From: Thermoleophilia bacterium
Lineage (GTDB): Bacteria; Actinomycetota; Thermoleophilia; Solirubrobacterales; 70-9
Direction: 5' to 3'
Assembly (NCBI GenBank): GCA_016650125.1
Contig: JAENWT010000013.1
Location: forward strand, 17,267-81,266
DNA: 64,000 nucleotides
Each line of letters begins with the position of its first letter. The stretch's first letter is position 1. Below are positions 59,389 through 64,000 of the stretch, in pieces. The position numbers and the translations under genes are program-made. A model generated the notes under the pieces. The model was not told the DNA's origin and searched no databases. It saw nothing but the letters and a program-made list of their open reading frames with translations.

Positions 59389-60659
59389 GCGCCCAGGGCC
59401 TCGCTCACCGGCGCCACGGCGGCCATGAAACGACTTTCGTCGCGACCGACGCAGGCGGTCGAAAGGCCCTCGCCCGCATACAGCTCGGCGGCGAGACCGT
59501 GCACGTCTTCAATCGATACCTGGTCGACTTCGTCGAGCATCTCGTCAATCGTAAGCAACGGCAGGTCGTGCAGCGAGGAACGGGCGATCCGTGACATGCG
59601 GGCGGCACTCGACTCACTGGAAAGGACGAGGCGGCCCTTGACGTGCTCCTTGGCCCGGCCGAGCTCGTCGGAAGAGACCGGCTCGGTCCGGATCTTCTCG
59701 ATCTCGGTGCCGATGATCGCGCAGGCTTCTTCGATGTTTTCCTCGCGCGTGCCTACATAGATCGCGGCGACGCCGGTATCGGTGAACTGCTCCGAGTACG
59801 AACCGACCGAATAGGCCAGGCCGCGGTTCTCACGGACTTCGCGGAAAAGCCTCGAAGAGCTGGAGCCGCCGAAGATCGAATCGAGCACGGCCATCGCGAA
59901 GCGACGGTCGTCGGCCCGGTTGATGCCCGGGGCGCCGAAACAGACGTGGTACTGCTCGGTGTCCTTGACCGCGAACTCGCAGCTGCCTTCGGCCGAAGGG
60001 ATCTGTGGAGTGATGTCGGCGACGTCGCCGGAGGTGGCCGGGTTCAGCTTCTCCGCCATGGCCACGATCGCGTCATGGTCGACGTTGCCGGCGGCGGCCA
60101 CCACGATGTTCTCGGCGGCGTAACGCTGGCGGTGGTACTCGGCGATGTCCGGCACCGGGATGTTGGCGATCACGTCGGCCCGGCCGAGGATGCGCCGGCC
60201 CAGCGGGGTATCACCGAAGATCGCGTCCGAGAGGTAGTCGTGGACGCGGTCCGACGGCTCGTCTTCGTACATCGCGATCTCCTCGAGCACGACGTCGCGC
60301 TCGGAATCGATGTCGGGGAAGGTTGATTCGAGCAGCATCTCAGCAAGCAGACTGAAGACGTCGTCGGTGTGCTCGTCGAGGAACCTCGCGTGGAGGTGTG
60401 TTGTCTCCTTGCCGGTGGCGGCGTTGAACGAGGCACCGAGCCCGTCGAAGCGCTCCGAGATCTCGATCGCGCTGTAGTTGGGCGTGCCCTTGAAGAGCAG
60501 ATGCTCAAGAAAGTGAGAGACCCCCGCCTGAGCGGGGGTCTCGTCACGCGATCCGGTTCGGACCCAGAGCCCGAGGGCAACCGAGCGCACCGAGGGAACT
60601 ACCTCGGTGATGACCCGGATGCCTGATTCGGTCTCTGTCAGTTGAGCGGTATCGCTCAT
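59385..60659 (-). CDS. M16-family zinc peptidase (pitrilysin type)
   Basis: 424 residues from ATG 60659. The inverted zinc motif HxxEH is VSHFLEHLLFKG (about 52-63); the distal Glu is probably in ESTFPDIDSERDVVLEEIAMYEDEP (in part LEEIAMYEDEP). GLAYSVGSYSEQ in the C-terminal domain is typical. A cytosolic peptide-clearing enzyme, conserved next to pnp in many bacteria. The frame upstream of 60659 continues but the chosen ATG sits 11 nt after the pnp stop. Confidence 0.92.
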   Translation of the reverse strand: MSDTAQLTETESGIRVITEVVPSVRSVALGLWVRTGSRDETPAQAGVSHFLEHLLFKGTPNYSAIEISERFDGLGASFNAATGKETTHLHARFLDEHTDDVFSLLAEMLLESTFPDIDSERDVVLEEIAMYEDEPSDRVHDYLSDAIFGDTPLGRRILGRADVIANIPVPDIAEYHRQRYAAENIVVAAAGNVDHDAIVAMAEKLNPATSGDVADITPQIPSAEGSCEFAVKDTEQYHVCFGAPGINRADDRRFAMAVLDSIFGGSSSSRLFREVRENRGLAYSVGSYSEQFTDTGVAAIYVGTREENIEEACAIIGTEIEKIRTEPVSSDELGRAKEHVKGRLVLSSESSAARMSRIARSSLHDLPLLTIDEMLDEVDQVSIEDVHGLAAELYAGEGLSTACVGRDESRFMAAVAPVSEALGA

Positions 60660-60669
60660 CTGCGATTGC

Positions 60670-62910
60670 CTAGCCGCGGGATTCGCGGTCGCCACGCTCG
60701 CGACGGCGGCGTCCGCCTTCGCGATCGCCTCCGCGGCCTCCGCCTCCTCCGCCGCCCTTGTTGGCGGAGAGTGCTGCGATTTCTTCCTTGGACTTGCCGG
60801 CGATGGCCGGGTCGTCGGTCATGCGCAGGCCGATGCGGCCGCGCTCACGATCGACTTCACCGACGGTGACGTCGATGACCTGTCCGGACTCGAGCACCTC
60901 TTCAACCGTCTCGACCCGGCCTCCGGGCTTGACGTTGGAGATGTGGAGCAGTCCGTCGGTGCCCTTGGTCAGCTCGACGAAGGCGCCGAAGGTGGTCGTC
61001 TTGACGACCTTGGCGGCCGGGTAACGATCGCCGATCTCGGCTTCTTTGGTCATGCCTTCGATGCGGGCCACGGCCTCTTCTACCTGGGAACCGGTCGGGG
61101 CGTAGATCCGGATCGTGCCGTCGTCTTCGACGTCGATGTCGGCCTCGAACTCCTCGCAGAGGGCGCGAATGGTCTCGCCGCCCTTGCCGATGACCGCGCC
61201 GATCTTCTCCTGATCGATCTTGATCGATTCGATCCGCGGAGCATGAGCCGAAAGCTGCTCGCGCGGTCCGTCGATCGCTTCGGCCATCTTGCCGAGGATG
61301 AAGAGACGACCCTTGCGGGCCTGCTCCAGCGCGTCAGTGAGGATGTCGAAGGTGACTCCGGTGATCTTGATGTCCATCTGGAGGGCGTTGATGCCGGTAG
61401 CGGTTCCGGCGACCTTGAAGTCCATGTCACCGAGGTGATCTTCAACTCCGGCGATGTCTGTCAGGACGATGTAATCGTCGCCTTCCTTGATCAGGCCCAT
61501 GGCCACACCGGCGACGGGAGCGGTCACCGGGATACCGGCGGCCTGCATCGCCATCGACGAGGCGCAAACCGAGCCCATCGAGGAAGAACCATTGGACTCG
61601 AGCGTCTCGGAGACCGCGCGGATCACGTACGGGAACTCTTCCTGGTCGGGGATCGAAGGCACGAGGGCACGCTCGGCAAGAGCACCGTGACCGATGTCGC
61701 GACGCTTCGGACCGCGCATGAAGCCGGCCTCGCCCACCGAGAACGGCGGGAAGTTGTAGTGATGCCAGAACGTCTTGGTCGTTTCCAGACCGAGTCCGTC
61801 GATGCGCATGTCCATCCGGGTCGTTCCCAGGGTGACGTTGCCGAGGATCTGGGTCTCACCACGGGTGAAGAGAGCCGAACCGTGAACCCGCGGCGAAATG
61901 TCGACCTCGCACTCGATCGGACGGATCTCGTCAGCGGCGCGGCCGTCGGGACGCTTCTTGTCGACGGCGATCGCGTGGCGGATGGTCTCCTTCTCGATCT
62001 TCGAGAAGACAGACTTGGCCTCCGAAGCGCGGGCGGAATCGATGTTGCCTTCCGCGTCAGCCGGGGCAAACTGCGCGACGACCTCGTCCTTGACGGCGCT
62101 CAGGGCATCCTGGCGCTCGATCTTGGCCTGAACTGCGGCCGCTTCCTTGATCTTGTCGCCGAAGGCGCTCGTGATCTCGGAGACGAGGGACTCGTCGAGT
62201 GACGGCTCCTCGACGACCAGCTTCTCCTTGCCGACCTTCTGGCGCAGCTCTTCGATCGCGCCGACGAGCTTCTTGATCTCGCCATGGGCGATGTCGAGCG
62301 CGTCGAGGATGTCGGCTTCGCTGACGCCCTTGGCGCCGGCTTCGACCATCAGGATGGCCTCGTCGGTACCGGCGACGATCAGGTCGAGGTCGAGGTTCGC
62401 ATGCTCTTCTTCGAGCGGGTTGATGATGAAGTCGCCGTCGAGCTTGCCGACGCGGACCGCGCCGACGTGCTTGGCGACGGGAACTTCGGAGATCGCGAGG
62501 GCGGCGGATGCGCCGTTCATCGCGAGGATGTCGTACGGGTGGACGTGGTCGACCGACATCGGGATCGTGACCAGCTGCGTCTCGAAGTGCCAGCCCTTGG
62601 GGAAGAGCGGACGGATCGGACGGTCGATCATGCGGGCGGTCAGGGTTGCCTTCTCGCCGGCGCGACCTTCACGACGGAAGAAAGAACCGGGGATCTTGCC
62701 CGCGGCGTAGGTGCGTTCTTCGACGTCGACGGTCAGGGGAAGGAAATCCACATCCCTCAGGCCGCCCATAGTTGCGGTGGAAAGGACCATGGTGTCGCCG
62801 CTTGTGACGACGACCGCGCCGCTTGCCTGTTTGGCGAGCTTGCCGGTCTCAAAGGCGATCTCGTCCTCGCCTACACGCACGGAAACGCGCGTCGTTTCGA
62901 AAATACTCAT
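60670..62910 (-). CDS. pnp: Polynucleotide phosphorylase
   Basis: 746 residues. Two RNase-PH cores (about 5-240 and 330-545) with DGRAADEIRPIECEVDISPR-type linker region and SMGSVCASSMAMQAAGIP, then KH (IGAVIGKGGETIRALCEE) and S1 (GDRYPAAKVVKTTTFGAFVEL). A Gly/Arg-rich tail (GGGGGGRGGDREGGRRRRER) extends past the normal end and may bind RNA. It degrades RNA 3' to 5' and heads the row pnp-M16-dapB-amidase-dapA-rnj. Confidence 0.96.
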   Translation of the reverse strand: MSIFETTRVSVRVGEDEIAFETGKLAKQASGAVVVTSGDTMVLSTATMGGLRDVDFLPLTVDVEERTYAAGKIPGSFFRREGRAGEKATLTARMIDRPIRPLFPKGWHFETQLVTIPMSVDHVHPYDILAMNGASAALAISEVPVAKHVGAVRVGKLDGDFIINPLEEEHANLDLDLIVAGTDEAILMVEAGAKGVSEADILDALDIAHGEIKKLVGAIEELRQKVGKEKLVVEEPSLDESLVSEITSAFGDKIKEAAAVQAKIERQDALSAVKDEVVAQFAPADAEGNIDSARASEAKSVFSKIEKETIRHAIAVDKKRPDGRAADEIRPIECEVDISPRVHGSALFTRGETQILGNVTLGTTRMDMRIDGLGLETTKTFWHHYNFPPFSVGEAGFMRGPKRRDIGHGALAERALVPSIPDQEEFPYVIRAVSETLESNGSSSMGSVCASSMAMQAAGIPVTAPVAGVAMGLIKEGDDYIVLTDIAGVEDHLGDMDFKVAGTATGINALQMDIKITGVTFDILTDALEQARKGRLFILGKMAEAIDGPREQLSAHAPRIESIKIDQEKIGAVIGKGGETIRALCEEFEADIDVEDDGTIRIYAPTGSQVEEAVARIEGMTKEAEIGDRYPAAKVVKTTTFGAFVELTKGTDGLLHISNVKPGGRVETVEEVLESGQVIDVTVGEVDRERGRIGLRMTDDPAIAGKSKEEIAALSANKGGGGGGGRGGDREGGRRRRERGDRESRG

Positions 62911-63084
62911 TCTTTTTTACATCCTCCAACCGCCCGGATGGCGGCTTTTGCCTTTAGAACTCTGGGTTCTCTTATCGTCGGTAAGCGTACAGACCCGGCG
63001 GCTTTGCGTAATTTGCGGCAACCCGAACTCCCGAAACCCGGTTAGATTGACTGGTAACCACCACTTGGACGACGGAGGTAGGCA
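62911..63084. promoter_or_regulatory. Divergent promoter and pnp leader region
   Basis: The 174-bp gap holds the pnp ribosome site (GGAGGA, about 12 nt from the ATG), an AGAAC-TCTGG-GTTCT stem near 62957 and a CCGCC-ATCCGG-GCGG stem near 62928 on the pnp side, plus GGAGG ahead of the cupin gene. pnp leaders are often cleaved or self-regulated; these stems could serve that. Confidence 0.4.
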
Positions 63085-63450
63085 ATGGACCGAGGAGATG
63101 GTTTTACCGTCGCTCACCGCGACGAGCTCGAGCGAAACGGCAACTGGTCGCTGGTGCGCCGGACGCTCGGCTGTGGTTCGTTCGGAATCAACCTCGTCGA
63201 GATCGCTCCGGGCGAACAGATCCCCGAGCACGACGAAGCCGACCGCGACCAGGAGGAGATCTTCTTCGTGATCGAAGGAGAGGCGACGATGGTGATCGAC
63301 GGCGAGGACCACCCGGCACCGGCCGGCACTTTCGCCCGTCTCGACCCGAATCTGAGGCGCACGGTTCGAAACGACGGCACGGTGCCTGCCGCGGTGCTGA
63401 TCACCTCGGCTCCACGCGGGAGCGGCTACGAGCCGATGGAGTGGGCATGA
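63085..63450 (+). CDS. Single-domain cupin protein
   Basis: 121 residues from ATG 63085 behind GGAGG. Cupin motif 1 is EIAPGEQIPEHDEADRDQEEIFFVIEGE (seen as IPEHDEADRDQEEIFFV) with only one clear His, and motif 2 is APAGTFARLDPNLRRTVRN, where the usual His is replaced, so metal binding is doubtful. A small stress or sugar-binding cupin is likely. Ends with ATGA into the next frame. Confidence 0.8.
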   Translation: MDRGDGFTVAHRDELERNGNWSLVRRTLGCGSFGINLVEIAPGEQIPEHDEADRDQEEIFFVIEGEATMVIDGEDHPAPAGTFARLDPNLRRTVRNDGTVPAAVLITSAPRGSGYEPMEWA

Positions 63451-63668
63451 GCGACTCCCTGCGCGAGGACCTGGTCGTACAGGAATGGACGGCCTCCTCC
63501 ACGCACGTCAAAGCCATGAAGCGCGGCGATCTGGTCGCCGAACCGACCGGCAACCGGATCGAGTGGCAAGGCCTCGACGTCATCCCTTTCGAGAACGGTC
63601 TGATCAAGCGCAAGGACGTGTATTCGGATTCGGTCTCGATCCTGCGCCAGGTGGGGCTGCTGGATTAA
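63447..63668 (+). CDS. Half-length NTF2/SnoaL-like protein
   Basis: 73 residues from ATG 63447, overlapping the cupin stop as ATGA. The sequence VVQEWTASSTHVKAM, LVAEPTGNRIEWQGLDVIPFE and LIKRKDVYSDSVSILRQVGLLD aligns with the C-terminal half of SnoaL/limonene-epoxide-hydrolase-like proteins; the N-terminal helix half is missing. It may be a relic, or a small protein that pairs as a dimer. The overlap with the cupin gene supports translation. Confidence 0.55.
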   Translation: MSDSLREDLVVQEWTASSTHVKAMKRGDLVAEPTGNRIEWQGLDVIPFENGLIKRKDVYSDSVSILRQVGLLD

Positions 63669-63686
63669 TCGCCTCGGCTCATCACA

Positions 63687-63727
63687 ATCGTCCTTTTTCA
63701 TCGATAGTCAACGAAAAGGGACGATTC
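63687..63727 (+). repeat. 14-bp hairpin after the SnoaL-like gene
   Basis: AATCGTCCTTTTTC (63687-63700) and GAAAAGGGACGATT (63714-63727) pair along 14 positions with one U-G wobble on the plus strand and a 13-nt loop. No long U-run follows (TCTGTTCT). A terminator-like or processing hairpin 19 nt after the stop. Confidence 0.6.
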
Positions 63728-63764
63728 TGTTCTGCTCTTGCCGGTTCGGGCCAGGCGGGGTCCG

Positions 63765-63890
63765 ATATCGGTCTACCGCGGGGCGAGGGTCCACTGGGGC
63801 GAACTACCGCGGGTGGCGGGCAAAACTCAATCAGGAGAACAAGCCTCGAGTTTTTGCCGTCTCTCCGAGGTCACAGTTCTGAATAACTGC
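63765..63890 (+). repeat. Structured repeat element, copy C
   Basis: Plus-strand copy. Core hairpin 63818-63859: GGCAAAACTC pairs GAG-T-TTTTGCC with one bulged T, a 4-nt 5' bulge AATC, then AGG/CCT around AGAACAAG. Upstream TATCGGTCTACCGCGGG, then CTACCGCGGGTGGC as in copy A. It follows the SnoaL-like gene by about 100 nt in the same direction. No gene is seen in 63669-64000. Confidence 0.82.
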
Positions 63891-63977
63891 ATCAAAGTTG
63901 GTATTTCCGTACTCGGTCTGCGCTCAGGAAACGATCGTAAAACCAACTTCGATGTCTCGACTAGCTGACCATGTCTT

Positions 63978-63995
63978 TACCGGGCTACCCCGGTA
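63978..63995. repeat. 7-bp hairpin at the window end
   Basis: TACCGGG-CTAC-CCCGGTA, perfect, 5 nt before the end of the window. Too near the edge to assign. Confidence 0.55.
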
Positions 63996-64000
63996 TGGCC

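Noticed and set aside
63950..63972. CGACTAGCTGACCA resembling CGACTAGCCGACCA at 54698
   Set aside because: A short match of about 14 nt with no shared flanks; chance cannot be excluded.
1..64000. CRISPR array, prophage or toxin-antitoxin locus
   Set aside because: No regularly spaced repeats, no phage structural genes and no recognisable toxin pair; the holin-like domain is part of a cellular fusion.

Overview
The window is a high-GC, densely packed chromosomal segment of an actinobacterium, most likely class Thermoleophilia (Solirubrobacterales-like). The grounds are the gene order ftsK-cinA-recA-recX-rny-miaB-miaA-dapF, an LL-diaminopimelate aminotransferase, MurT/GatD, a recA SOS box of the actinobacterial GAAC-N4-GTTC type, and a c-di-AMP (ydaO-type) riboswitch ahead of a cell-wall hydrolase. 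The placement is inference from these markers; no rRNA or tRNA is present to confirm it.

Layout. 1-3.9 kb: 3' end of kup, a tandem universal stress protein, a DevS/DosS-like GAF histidine kinase with a convergent NarL-type regulator, and a peroxiredoxin remnant. 3.9-9.1 kb: two crotonases, an amidase, a VOC protein and a SulP transporter, all on the minus strand. 9.1-16.5 kb: a DrrAB-like ABC exporter, a PhoD-like phosphatase, RF3, a GAP-family membrane protein, a methyltransferase, and a riboswitch-controlled NlpC/P60 protein whose best start codon is ATC. 16.5-30 kb: TetR/MMPL, TetR/P450, two tandem hairpin repeats, a holin-phosphodiesterase fusion, an MBL hydrolase, small membrane proteins, BrkB, a formylglycine-generating enzyme, an alpha/beta hydrolase and a cyclophilin. 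29.6-34 kb: a methyltransferase, lipid kinase, murT, second methyltransferase and gatD, the first four joined by 4-nt overlaps (envelope and peptidoglycan amidation). 34-39 kb: dut, hflX, an epimerase, a cupredoxin-like lipoprotein and an IS30-family element with recognisable inverted repeats. 39-51.5 kb: a long minus-strand block for DNA repair, RNA decay, tRNA modification and lysine/DAP synthesis. 51.8-54.1 kb: an OmpR/HAMP two-component system. 54.1-54.7 kb: about 600 bp of strongly folded non-coding DNA. 54.7-62.9 kb: pnp-M16 peptidase-dapB-amidase-dapA-rnj with 4-nt overlaps at nearly every junction. 63-64 kb: a cupin, half of an NTF2/SnoaL-like protein, and hairpins.

The least ordinary signal is in the gaps. 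A structured repeat of about 100-130 nt occurs three times (39.1, 51.6 and 63.8 kb). Its core is GGCGGGCAAAAC-n-CAGGAGAACAA-n-CCT-n-TTTTTGCC. All three copies fold to the same hairpin, with a 4-nt bulge and an A-rich loop, and the stem bases differ in compensating ways. I know of no named family with this core. Other structured gaps lie at 21.7 kb (tandem 14-bp hairpins), 35.75 kb (19-bp hairpin between hflX and its divergent neighbour), 48.6 kb (151-bp element bounded by a perfect 12-bp inverted repeat), 51.7 kb and 54.1-54.7 kb.
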